Part shown: positions 1-5,068 of the stretch, piece after piece
Numbering within the stretch: the first letter of the stretch is position 1
How the letters are laid out: the number at the start of each line of letters is the position of its first letter
Assembly (NCBI GenBank): GCA_017451665.1
Contig: JAFTNX010000223.1
Span: forward strand, 1 to 7,518
Reading direction: 5' to 3'
Source of the DNA: Oscillospiraceae bacterium
GTDB lineage: Bacteria > Bacillota > Clostridia > Oscillospirales > Ruminococcaceae
Length of the DNA stretch: 7,518 nucleotides
The notes under the pieces: model-generated
What the model saw: the letters and a program-made list of their open reading frames with translations, nothing else
The model's database searches: none
Told to the model about the DNA's origin: nothing
Translations under genes and position numbers: made by a program

Positions 1-875
1 AACTCGTTAAGCACCTCGTGACGCATACCTGAATAAAGCTTCATTCTCACGTTACAGCCCTTTGAACTAAGCTTTTCAAACAGCTTATAAACGCCCTTGC
101 CGTAGCTACCAACAGGGTCTTCTCTGCCCGAAACAAGATACACAGGAAAATCCTTGTTTATGCTGTCGTACCATCTTTCATCAGAAACATAAGCCTTCAT
201 TTTTGCAAGATTTTCAAATCCGTTTACTGTAAATATGTAGTTACAGAGTTCATCATTATCGTATTTTTCCACAACCATTTCATCTCTTGTAAGCCACTCG
301 TGAACAGATTCAGGGTTGTCAATTCTGCTGTTGTAGTTTGAAAAAGCAATGTCGTTGAGTCTTTCAACAACAGCCTTGTCACCCTCTTTGAATTTATATT
401 TATCAATTAAAAGCAGCTGTGTTCCCAAAAACTTTGTGTTTCCGTAAGCAGTCCCCGAAAGAACAGCCCCGTCAATCCAGCTTCCGAATTTGGTAATATA
501 GGCTCTTGCAATAAAGCTACCCATACTGTGGCCCAGAAGCACATAAGGATAGTCGCCGTATTTTTCAGAAATAAGCTGTCTTAATGTCTGCAAATCTCCC
601 ACACAGCATTTGAAACCGTCGTTTTCTGTAAAATACCCAAGCTCCCCTCTTTCAAGAGCAGCCTTTCCGTGACCGAGGTGGTCGTTTCCACACACAAGCC
701 AGCCTTTTTTTGTCATAAAGGAAATAAAATCCTCATAGCGTTCAATGTATTCGCACATTCCGTGTGAAATCTGCATAACGCCAACAATTTCGCACTGTGG
801 TTCATAAATATAATAGTTTATTTTTCTTTTTGAATCCTTTGAATAATAATCTCCACAAAACTTATAATAACTCAT
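1..875 (-). CDS. Alpha/beta hydrolase, monoacylglycerol lipase / lysophospholipase-like (3' end outside window)
   Basis: This is a partial gene: 291 residues are visible from an ATG at 875 and the frame runs off the window start. The protein is a serine hydrolase of the Hydrolase_4 (S33-like) family, which usually cleaves monoacylglycerols, lysophospholipids or similar esters in the cytoplasm. Visible motifs in order are the oxyanion-loop His-Gly (SHGM, H38-G39), NDHLGHG (64-70), the nucleophile elbow GHSMGS with Ser117, a cap region about 140-215, the acid Asp253 (REDP) and the catalytic His286 (MRHEV). The triad is therefore complete, and since family members are about 300-310 aa, only a short C-terminal tail is missing. 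The start is fixed by an AGGAGG-type site that overlaps the TAG stop of the upstream gene, 10 bp away, so the two genes are probably translationally coupled. It is the last visible gene of the minus-strand operon. The substrate cannot be told from sequence. Confidence 0.9.
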   Translation of the reverse strand, partial: MSYYKFCGDYYSKDSKRKINYYIYEPQCEIVGVMQISHGMCEYIERYEDFISFMTKKGWLVCGNDHLGHGKAALERGELGYFTENDGFKCCVGDLQTLRQLISEKYGDYPYVLLGHSMGSFIARAYITKFGSWIDGAVLSGTAYGNTKFLGTQLLLIDKYKFKEGDKAVVERLNDIAFSNYNSRIDNPESVHEWLTRDEMVVEKYDNDELCNYIFTVNGFENLAKMKAYVSDERWYDSINKDFPVYLVSGREDPVGSYGKGVYKLFEKLSSKGCNVRMKLYSGMRHEVLNE

Positions 876-885
876 ACCCGTCCTC

Positions 886-1542
886 CTATCTTATTTCAAG
901 CCCCAAAAGACTTGCCAGACAGCTTGCCTGATAGCTTGTAACCACAGCCCCTTTAAGCTCTGAAAAACCCTGTGAAACCATAATCCCCTCGATTTCACAG
1001 CTTGTAAGGTCAACGCCTTTAAGGGGCGTTTTTGCAAAATTCACTCTGTAAAGGTTTGTTTCCTTAAACAGCGTGTTTTTAAATGTGCAGGACGAAAGCT
1101 CGCCGTTTTTAAAATTGCTTTCGTTAAATTCTGTAAAATCAAATTTCGACGCTGTGAAATTCACATATTCAAAAACACAGTTTTCAAAGGTGACGTCCAT
1201 AAAGCTTCCCCTTGAAAGATTTATCCCGACGCCCTTACAGTTGACAAATCTACATCTTTTGAATATTCCCTCGGTCATATCACAACCCGAAAAATCGCAG
1301 TTTTTAAATTCCGTATCGTAAAATTCTCCACGATAAGCCTTTGAATTTACAAAGCGACAGCTTTTTACAACACAGCCCCACGCAGAAAATCCGTCAAGCT
1401 GTTTTTCGCTGGCGTTTATCCCCTTGATTAAGCTTGCGTCAAATGGCTCTCTCGAAAAAAGCTCCAGAAAGAAGCTTTCCTCGTCAGAAATATCAAAAAG
1501 CTCCTCAGGAATTTCAGGTGGTGTGATTTTTTTAAGTGACAT
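886..1542 (-). CDS. Pentapeptide-repeat protein, Qnr-like
   Basis: The 218-residue protein is built mostly of pentapeptide repeats (A/C/N-x-F/L pattern) from about residue 57 to 180, expected to fold as a right-handed quadrilateral beta-helix. Typical stretches are FKNCDFSGCDM, INLSRGSF and CVFEYVNF. The C-terminal tail (SYQASCLASLLGLEI) resembles the YQASLL...LG ending of the Qnr quinolone-resistance proteins as I remember it, and the length equals the usual 218 aa of QnrA and QnrS. Qnr and MfpA proteins mimic DNA and protect gyrase and topoisomerase IV from fluoroquinolones. Chromosomal Qnr-like proteins are known in Gram-positive bacteria, but a pentapeptide fold alone does not prove that role. 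The protein is Cys-rich and has no signal peptide, so it should be cytoplasmic. It starts 3 bp after the gtrA-like stop, with an AAGGAT ribosome site inside the end of that gene. Its stop codon overlaps the next gene's ribosome site. Confidence 0.88.
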   Translation of the reverse strand: MSLKKITPPEIPEELFDISDEESFFLELFSREPFDASLIKGINASEKQLDGFSAWGCVVKSCRFVNSKAYRGEFYDTEFKNCDFSGCDMTEGIFKRCRFVNCKGVGINLSRGSFMDVTFENCVFEYVNFTASKFDFTEFNESNFKNGELSSCTFKNTLFKETNLYRVNFAKTPLKGVDLTSCEIEGIMVSQGFSELKGAVVTSYQASCLASLLGLEIR

Positions 1543-1545
1543 ATT

Positions 1546-2013
1546 TTATTTATCCTTTTTCTTAAACACAAAAAATTTGCTTACTATATAATTAAGCACA
1601 AGTATCACAAACTGAGCTATGATTTTTATGATGTCCTGGTTGAAATGAAGAAGATTTACAAACACAAGCAAAATCAGTTCTTCGACAAAATAGGTAGCAA
1701 GTCTGCCTGCGTAAAAATCCCTTGCCTGAATAAAAAACTCTTTTTTGGTTTCACACTTTGCGTCAAAAACCCATATTCTGTTAGTTACAAAAGCAAATGT
1801 CACAGCAAGCACCCACGAAATAGTGTTTGCAATATGGACATTTATGCCCATAACTGTGCCTGCTATAAAAAAGCTCAAAATACTCACAACAGTTGTAAGT
1901 GCGCCAAAAAACAGATAAAGCAGAACGCTTTTGTGCTTTTTATAAAAGCCTTCAAAAATCCTGAAGAAAGGAAGGCTCATAATCTTATCAAAAATATCCT
2001 TTTTGTTTTCCAT
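1546..2013 (-). CDS. GtrA family membrane protein
   Basis: This 155-residue protein has four predicted membrane helices, at about residues 29-53, 60-79, 104-122 and 128-147. Family marks are the FFGALTTVVS opening of helix 1, TNRIWVF after helix 2 and the closing NYIVSKFFVF followed by a Lys-rich tail. GtrA-like proteins are thought to help move polyprenyl-phosphate-linked sugars across the membrane for cell-wall or O-antigen glycosylation, usually with a GtrB-type glycosyltransferase. No such transferase is in this window, so the partner, if any, is elsewhere. The ATG at 2013 is preceded by AAAGGG at a good distance. It is the first gene of the minus-strand operon and sits about 50 bases below a strong TG-extended promoter. 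The length is normal for the family. Confidence 0.9.
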   Translation of the reverse strand: MENKKDIFDKIMSLPFFRIFEGFYKKHKSVLLYLFFGALTTVVSILSFFIAGTVMGINVHIANTISWVLAVTFAFVTNRIWVFDAKCETKKEFFIQARDFYAGRLATYFVEELILLVFVNLLHFNQDIIKIIAQFVILVLNYIVSKFFVFKKKDK

Positions 2014-2069
2014 AATTTACCCTTTTGATTTTAGTCTTTTTTCACAGAAATACTGTAAATTCCAAGTAA

Positions 2070-2098
2070 ATTATATCACAACACATAGGTTTTGTCTA
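2070..2098 (-). promoter_or_regulatory. Sigma-A-type promoter of the gtrA-like operon
   Basis: On the minus strand, TAGACA (2098-2093, 5 of 6 to TTGACA) is followed by a 17-bp spacer ending in TGA and then a perfect TATAAT (2075-2070), giving an extended -10. The expected start is near 2063, leaving a leader of about 50 nt. The promoter is divergent from the one at 2117-2145, with 18 bp between the two -35 boxes. Confidence 0.8.
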
Positions 2099-2116
2099 TA
2101 ATCTTTTTAAATCTCG

Positions 2117-2145
2117 TTGCAATTTTTTAAAAGATGTGATATTAT
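2117..2145 (+). promoter_or_regulatory. Sigma-A-type promoter of the CNNM/CorC operon
   Basis: TTGCAA (2117-2122), a 17-bp spacer ending in TGA, and TATTAT (2140-2145) form an extended -10 promoter. The expected start is near 2152, about 50 nt before the ATG at 2202. Its core GTGATATTAT nearly copies the GTGATATAAT of the opposing promoter. Confidence 0.78.
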
Positions 2146-2201
2146 ATTCTTTAACAGCTTATGCTGAATTTTAAAAAGAAACAGAGGTTTTTTATTTTAT
2201 C

Positions 2202-3452
2202 ATGGACATAGTGATTATTGCTGTGCTTATTTGTTTCTCTGCTATTTTTTCTGCAACAGAAACAGCTTTTTCATCTGCAAACAAAATCCGACTCAAAAAC
2301 CTTGCCGCATCAGGAAACAAAAGTGCAAAGCGTGCTATAAAAATCATTGAACGCTTTGACAAGGCGCTTACAGCTATTCTTGTTGGAAACAACATTGTAA
2401 ACATTGCGTCTACTTCACTTGCAACAGTTGCTTTTACAAGACTTTTAGGTGAAGGCAGTGTGGGAGTTGCAACAGCTGTTATGACGGTTGCTGTACTTAT
2501 TTTTGGTGAAGTTATTCCTAAGAGTCTTGCTGCTGAACACGCAGAAAGCTTTGCAATGTTTATGTCTACACCTCTTACAATACTTATAACAATTCTTACA
2601 CCGATTATATGGTTTTTCTCAGGACTCAAAAGACTTATTAACAAGATTGTTGGCACAAAGTCAAATCAGCCTTCTGTAACAGAAGAAGAGCTTATGTATC
2701 TTGTTGAAGAAATCGAGGACGAGGGCGTTTTAGAAGAACACGAGTCAAATCTTGTAAGAAGTGCTCTGGAATTTGACGAAATCACTATTGAGGAAATTTT
2801 AGTTCCGAGAGTTAATATTGTTGCAGTTTCACTTTATGAGGACATCGAAAAAATCAAGGAGGTTTTTATAGAAGAAAACTATTCAAGACTTCCTGTTTAT
2901 GATAAAAATATAGACGACATTGTGGGAATTATCCGTCAGCCTGATTTTTACGCTATGTATTTAAACGGTGGCAAGGATATTTCACAGATTATGAAAACTC
3001 CGCTTTACATTTCCGAACACAAGAGGATTTCTGAAATACTTATGGTTATGCAGAAGTCAAAAATGCATATGGCAATTGTTGTTGACCAGTATGGTGGAAC
3101 TGAGGGTATTGTTACTCTTGAGGACATTATTGAGGAGCTTGTGGGAGAGATTTATGACGAAAGCGACGACGAGGACCGTTCTTTTGTAAAGATTTCAGAC
3201 AGCGTATGTGAGGTTTCAGGGGAATACAGTCTTACAGATGCTTTAGAAAAAATGGAGCTTCCTGACAATCTGATTGACACTGAATGTAATTCTGTGGGTG
3301 GCTGGTTTATGGACCTTGCAGAACACATTCCAGACAAGGGCGAAAGCGTTGTAAGTGGAATATTCAAGCTGACAGCTATTGACGCTGACGAAATGAGAGT
3401 TAAACGTATCCGAATGGAAATCGACAAAGAAATCAATGAAGAGGACGATTAA
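2202..3452 (+). CDS. CNNM/CorC-type transporter-like protein (DUF21, two CBS domains, CorC_HlyC)
   Basis: This 416-residue integral membrane protein has the standard order of the family: an N-terminal DUF21/CNNM membrane region (about 1-150), a CBS pair (about 200-320) and a C-terminal CorC_HlyC domain (about 327-408). Visible motifs are SATETAFSS (17-25), VGNNIVNI (61-68), FGEVIPKS (101-108), RLPVYD in CBS1 and DQYGGTEGIVTLEDIIEE (295-312) in CBS2. Family members are linked to Mg2+ and other divalent cation efflux or tolerance, with the CBS pair sensing Mg-ATP; many are still misnamed 'hemolysin'. Length and domain set are complete. The ATG at 2202 fits the family N-terminus, but the only ribosome-site candidate, AGAGG at 2183-2187, lies an unusually long 14 nt upstream, and no better in-frame start is present. 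The stop directly abuts the next gene's ATG. Which ion it handles is not visible. Confidence 0.93.
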   Translation: MDIVIIAVLICFSAIFSATETAFSSANKIRLKNLAASGNKSAKRAIKIIERFDKALTAILVGNNIVNIASTSLATVAFTRLLGEGSVGVATAVMTVAVLIFGEVIPKSLAAEHAESFAMFMSTPLTILITILTPIIWFFSGLKRLINKIVGTKSNQPSVTEEELMYLVEEIEDEGVLEEHESNLVRSALEFDEITIEEILVPRVNIVAVSLYEDIEKIKEVFIEENYSRLPVYDKNIDDIVGIIRQPDFYAMYLNGGKDISQIMKTPLYISEHKRISEILMVMQKSKMHMAIVVDQYGGTEGIVTLEDIIEELVGEIYDESDDEDRSFVKISDSVCEVSGEYSLTDALEKMELPDNLIDTECNSVGGWFMDLAEHIPDKGESVVSGIFKLTAIDADEMRVKRIRMEIDKEINEEDD

Positions 3453-3950
3453 ATGGGAATCAGAATTAAGCGTGAACCTTTTTTGAAAATTGAAAAAGCG
3501 TACAGAATTCTTACTGCTGTGACATTTTACGTTACACTTGCTGTAATCCTGTCAGCAGTTGTGGTTGTTCCGATTTTCGGAAGCTCTGACGCAAACTGGG
3601 TTATGGTTTTATACAGTGGATTTTATTATCTTTACTGTCTGGGACTTTGTGGCTGTGCTGTGCTTGGGGCTATTGCCTGTTATGTTACAAAAAGCGAAAT
3701 TTTAGGTTTGCAGTGCGCTTTGCACATAGTAGATTTTATTCTTGCATTTTTAAATTACAAGCTGTTTACAGCACTTTTCCTTTACGGAATTAAAATGGAC
3801 GCAACAGCTGAAAAGCTTATCGGTACTGACACCGACGCATTTGTAAAAGCGTCAACAGAAAAATGGATTTATCTTGTAATTTCTGTGCTGATTAGCTGTA
3901 TTTTAGCTGTGCTTTCAACAGTTAAGCTTTCAAAAGAAAAGCAACCGTAA
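3453..3950 (+). CDS. Four-helix membrane protein of unknown function
   Basis: I do not recognise this 165-residue protein. It has a basic N-terminus (residues 1-18, rich in Lys and Arg), then four hydrophobic segments at about 20-41, 49-77, 86-112 and 138-156, and a short Lys-rich tail. The second segment is rich in Tyr, Cys and Gly. There is no signal peptidase site and no catalytic motif. Its ATG follows the TAA of the CNNM/CorC gene with no gap, and a GAGG inside that gene's Glu-Glu-Asp-Asp end serves as the ribosome site, so its translation is very likely coupled. That pairing suggests a role at the membrane alongside the CBS-domain protein, but this is inference from position only. It is the last gene of the operon; the nearest clear terminator is 127 bases beyond its stop. 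Confidence 0.85.
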   Translation: MGIRIKREPFLKIEKAYRILTAVTFYVTLAVILSAVVVVPIFGSSDANWVMVLYSGFYYLYCLGLCGCAVLGAIACYVTKSEILGLQCALHIVDFILAFLNYKLFTALFLYGIKMDATAEKLIGTDTDAFVKASTEKWIYLVISVLISCILAVLSTVKLSKEKQP

Positions 3951-3956
3951 CGCTGG

Positions 3957-4051
3957 ACCCTCCTCTGCCACACATCCTTTTGTTTGGGACTTGAATTTTG
4001 AGTTGTGGCAGGGCTATCGCCTCGCTTAAACTCGGCTTAAAGAGTGAGGGT
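3957..4051. repeat. Nested inverted-repeat element between stop codon and terminator
   Basis: Outer arms ACCCTC (3957-3962) and GAGGGT (4046-4051) are perfect complements. Inside them, CTGCCACA (3965-3972) pairs perfectly with TGTGGCAG (4004-4011). The right part also holds a near direct repeat, CTCGCTTAAA then CTCGGCTTAAA (4021-4041). It has no credible ORF. It could be a small palindromic repeat, the remnant of a non-autonomous mobile element, or a structured RNA in the 3' UTR of the upstream operon. The sequence alone does not decide. Confidence 0.5.
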
Positions 4052-4076
4052 AAAAAAATTATAAAGACAAAAAATA

Positions 4077-4107
4077 AACTCACTATCGTAATGGTAGTGA
4101 GTTTTTT
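4077..4107 (+). terminator. Intrinsic terminator, bidirectional
   Basis: A perfect 9-bp stem, AACTCACTA (4077-4085) with TAGTGAGTT (4095-4103), encloses a 9-nt loop and runs into six T (4102-4107). It ends the plus-strand CNNM/CorC operon. An A-rich stretch on the other side (TTTATTTTTT when read on the minus strand) lets it also stop minus-strand transcription from the cyclophilin gene. Confidence 0.85.
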
Positions 4108-4147
4108 GTTTTGGAAGTCGCACACTTTTTAAACTATGGAAGGCAAC

Positions 4148-4175
4148 AAAAAAGAGCATGATTTCTACTACTCTT
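4148..4175 (-). terminator. Weak intrinsic terminator of the cyclophilin gene
   Basis: Read on the minus strand, AAGAGTA (4175-4169) pairs with TGCTCTT (4158-4152) through seven pairs including one G-T, with a 10-nt loop and a run of six T. On the plus strand the same site has a C-A mismatch, so it favours the minus direction. It lies about 115 nt past the cyclophilin stop, with palindromic repeats in between. Confidence 0.5.
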
Positions 4176-4184
4176 AATTTTTTC

Positions 4185-4246
4185 TTTTTTAATCCGTCGG
4201 CAAAGCCGACACCTTAATTGTCAATTGTCAATTGTCCATTGTCAAT
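4185..4246 (+). repeat. Heptamer-plus-hairpin interspersed element, copy 1
   Basis: The order is six T, AATCC, a perfect hairpin GTCGGC-AAA-GCCGAC (4196-4210), a short ACCTT link, and four tandem heptamers (AATTGTC three times, then CATTGTC, 4216-4243) ending in AAT. The same parts recur in reverse orientation at 7461-7518. Both copies lie just beyond the 3' end of a gene and have the same orientation relative to that gene (heptamers first, hairpin second, then GGAT and an A-run). No coding potential is seen. The T-run is on the wrong side for a terminator of the neighbouring gene. Confidence 0.75.
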
Positions 4247-4247
4247 C

Positions 4248-4274
4248 TAATTGCAAACGTCACGTTTGCAATTA
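4248..4274. repeat. Perfect 12-bp hairpin with TCA loop
   Basis: TAATTGCAAACG (4248-4259) and CGTTTGCAATTA (4263-4274) are perfect complements around a TCA loop. No T-run follows on either strand, so it is not a typical intrinsic terminator. It lies between the heptamer array and a second hairpin with the same loop. Confidence 0.75.
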
Positions 4275-4294
4275 ACCAGCGTCACGCCGGTTAA
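4272..4294. repeat. Hairpin overlapping the cyclophilin stop codon
   Basis: TTAACCAGCG (4272-4281) and CGCCGGTTAA (4285-4294) pair with one A-C mismatch around a TCA loop. The right arm contains the cyclophilin stop codon (4291-4293), so in the mRNA the stop lies in the stem. It may protect the 3' end of the transcript or be part of the neighbouring repeat; neither is proven. Confidence 0.7.
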
Positions 4295-4890
4295 TACTCT
4301 ACGATGAATTCTACTCGTGGGTTGCCGTCTTTGTCGTCACTAATCATTTTAGCTGACTTTATTTTAATGTCAGAAACAGGCTTTGATTCAGCGCCGTCAA
4401 GCCCTGTTGTTCTCTTTATGTCAAGAAAACCGTCAACTACCTCCATACCTTCAGTTACAAGCCCGAAAGCAGCGTAGTTTCCGTCAAGATGTGATTTTGC
4501 TTCGTAACAGATAAAGAACTGACAAGATGCGCTGTCCATATCATCTCCACCTCTTGCCATTGAAACAACACCTCTTGTGTGTGCAAGGTTGTTTTCAACA
4601 CCGTTTGCAGCAAATTCGCCCTTGATTGTTTCAGGTCCATTTCCTGTGCCGTCACCGTTAGGGTCGCCACCCTGCGCCATAAAGCCTTCAACTATTCTGT
4701 GAAATGTAAGCCCGTTGTAAAATTCGTCTTCAACAAGCGACTGGAAATTCTCACAGGTGATTGGGGCTATGTCAGGATAAAGTGTGATGATGAATTTCTT
4801 TTCCTCACCATCCTTGCTTCCACAACCAGAAAAAATACCAAGTGTCATAACAGCACCAAGCGCTGCTGCTAAAAGTCTTTTGAATTTCAT
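4291..4890 (-). CDS. Cyclophilin-type peptidyl-prolyl isomerase, exported lipoprotein
   Basis: The protein catalyses cis-trans isomerisation of X-Pro bonds and should act outside the membrane. The 199 residues begin with a lipoprotein signal (KFKR, hydrophobic core, then FSGC with the lipidated Cys23; Phe at -3 is unusual but tolerated). A cyclophilin domain follows at about 32-180. Counterparts of human CypA active-site residues are visible: Arg65 in FHRI, Phe70, Met71 and Gln73 in FMAQGG, Ala112, Gln124, Phe126 and Leu135. The CypA Trp121 position is His134, as is common in bacteria and expected to weaken cyclosporin binding, and the His126 position is Tyr139. I chose the ATG at 4890 because AAGGAG sits 8 nt upstream and it opens a good signal peptide. 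A longer frame starting at 4956 would begin inside the promoter -35 box. It is divergent from the GH5 gene. Confidence 0.93.
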   Translation of the reverse strand: MKFKRLLAAALGAVMTLGIFSGCGSKDGEEKKFIITLYPDIAPITCENFQSLVEDEFYNGLTFHRIVEGFMAQGGDPNGDGTGNGPETIKGEFAANGVENNLAHTRGVVSMARGGDDMDSASCQFFICYEAKSHLDGNYAAFGLVTEGMEVVDGFLDIKRTTGLDGAESKPVSDIKIKSAKMISDDKDGNPRVEFIVEY

Positions 4891-4927
4891 AAAATTATCT
4901 CCTTGTGATTTAAAATATACCTTTACT

Positions 4928-4956
4928 ATTTTAACACATCTTTTTGCTTTTATCAA
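4928..4956 (-). promoter_or_regulatory. Promoter of the cyclophilin gene
   Basis: On the minus strand TTGATA (4956-4951), a 17-bp spacer ending in TGT, and TAAAAT (4933-4928) form an extended -10 promoter. The expected start is near 4921, about 30 nt before the ATG at 4890. Its position rules out translation from the upstream in-frame ATG at 4956. Confidence 0.75.
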
Positions 4957-5008
4957 GTGTTTGTTTAAACTATCTAAATATCACTCCTTAAATTTTACAA
5001 CCTGCTAA

Positions 5009-5037
5009 TTGAAATCTGTTAAAGAATGTGATAAAAT
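5009..5037 (+). promoter_or_regulatory. Promoter of the GH5 gene
   Basis: TTGAAA (5009-5014), a 17-bp spacer ending in TGA, and TAAAAT (5032-5037) form an extended -10 promoter. The expected start is near 5044, about 25 nt before the ATG at 5069. A possible TTG start at 5009 is the -35 box itself, so it is not the translation start. Confidence 0.78.
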
Positions 5038-5040
5038 ATC

Positions 5041-5054
5041 TGTAACCGATTACA
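5041..5054. promoter_or_regulatory. cre / LacI-family operator over the GH5 transcription start
   Basis: TGTAACCGATTACA has perfect TGTAA/TTACA arms around a central CG. It matches every position of the classical catabolite-responsive element consensus TGWNANCGNTNWCA bound by CcpA. Related LacI-family regulators use similar sites. It begins 3 bp after the -10 box and spans the expected start near 5044, which suggests repression. Whether CcpA or a cellulose-specific LacI-type regulator binds is not visible. Confidence 0.7.
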
Positions 5055-5068
5055 TAAAGGAGCTTATT

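Noticed and set aside
1645..2028. A 127-codon plus-strand frame antisense to the gtrA-like gene
   Set aside because: It is a Lys/Cys/Asn-rich shadow of a well-supported GtrA-family gene, with no promoter and no recognisable domain.
2044..2056. ACAG-N5-CTGT in the gtrA leader as a LexA-type box
   Set aside because: The arms are in the opposite order to the E. coli SOS box and do not match the Gram-positive LexA consensus.
2155..2166. CAGC-TTAT-GCTG just after the CNNM/CorC promoter as an operator
   Set aside because: Four-base arms are too short to support without a second copy or conservation.
3922..4125. A 67-codon minus-strand frame with a hydrophobic stretch
   Set aside because: It starts with GTG without a ribosome site, runs through the terminator hairpin and the nested palindrome, and overlaps the end of the four-helix protein gene.
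4184..4210. GTCGGC-AAA-GCCGAC hairpin as an intrinsic terminator
   Set aside because: The T-run is upstream of the hairpin on the plus strand, and an A-run follows it on the minus strand, so neither direction fits.
4216..4243. Tandem short repeats considered as a CRISPR array
   Set aside because: Units are 7 bases with no spacers, and no cas gene is present.
4216..4243. TTGACA-like hexamers in the heptamer array as promoters (read on the minus strand)
   Set aside because: No -10 box is found at a workable distance; 17 bases past the last TTGACA lies the GC-rich hairpin.
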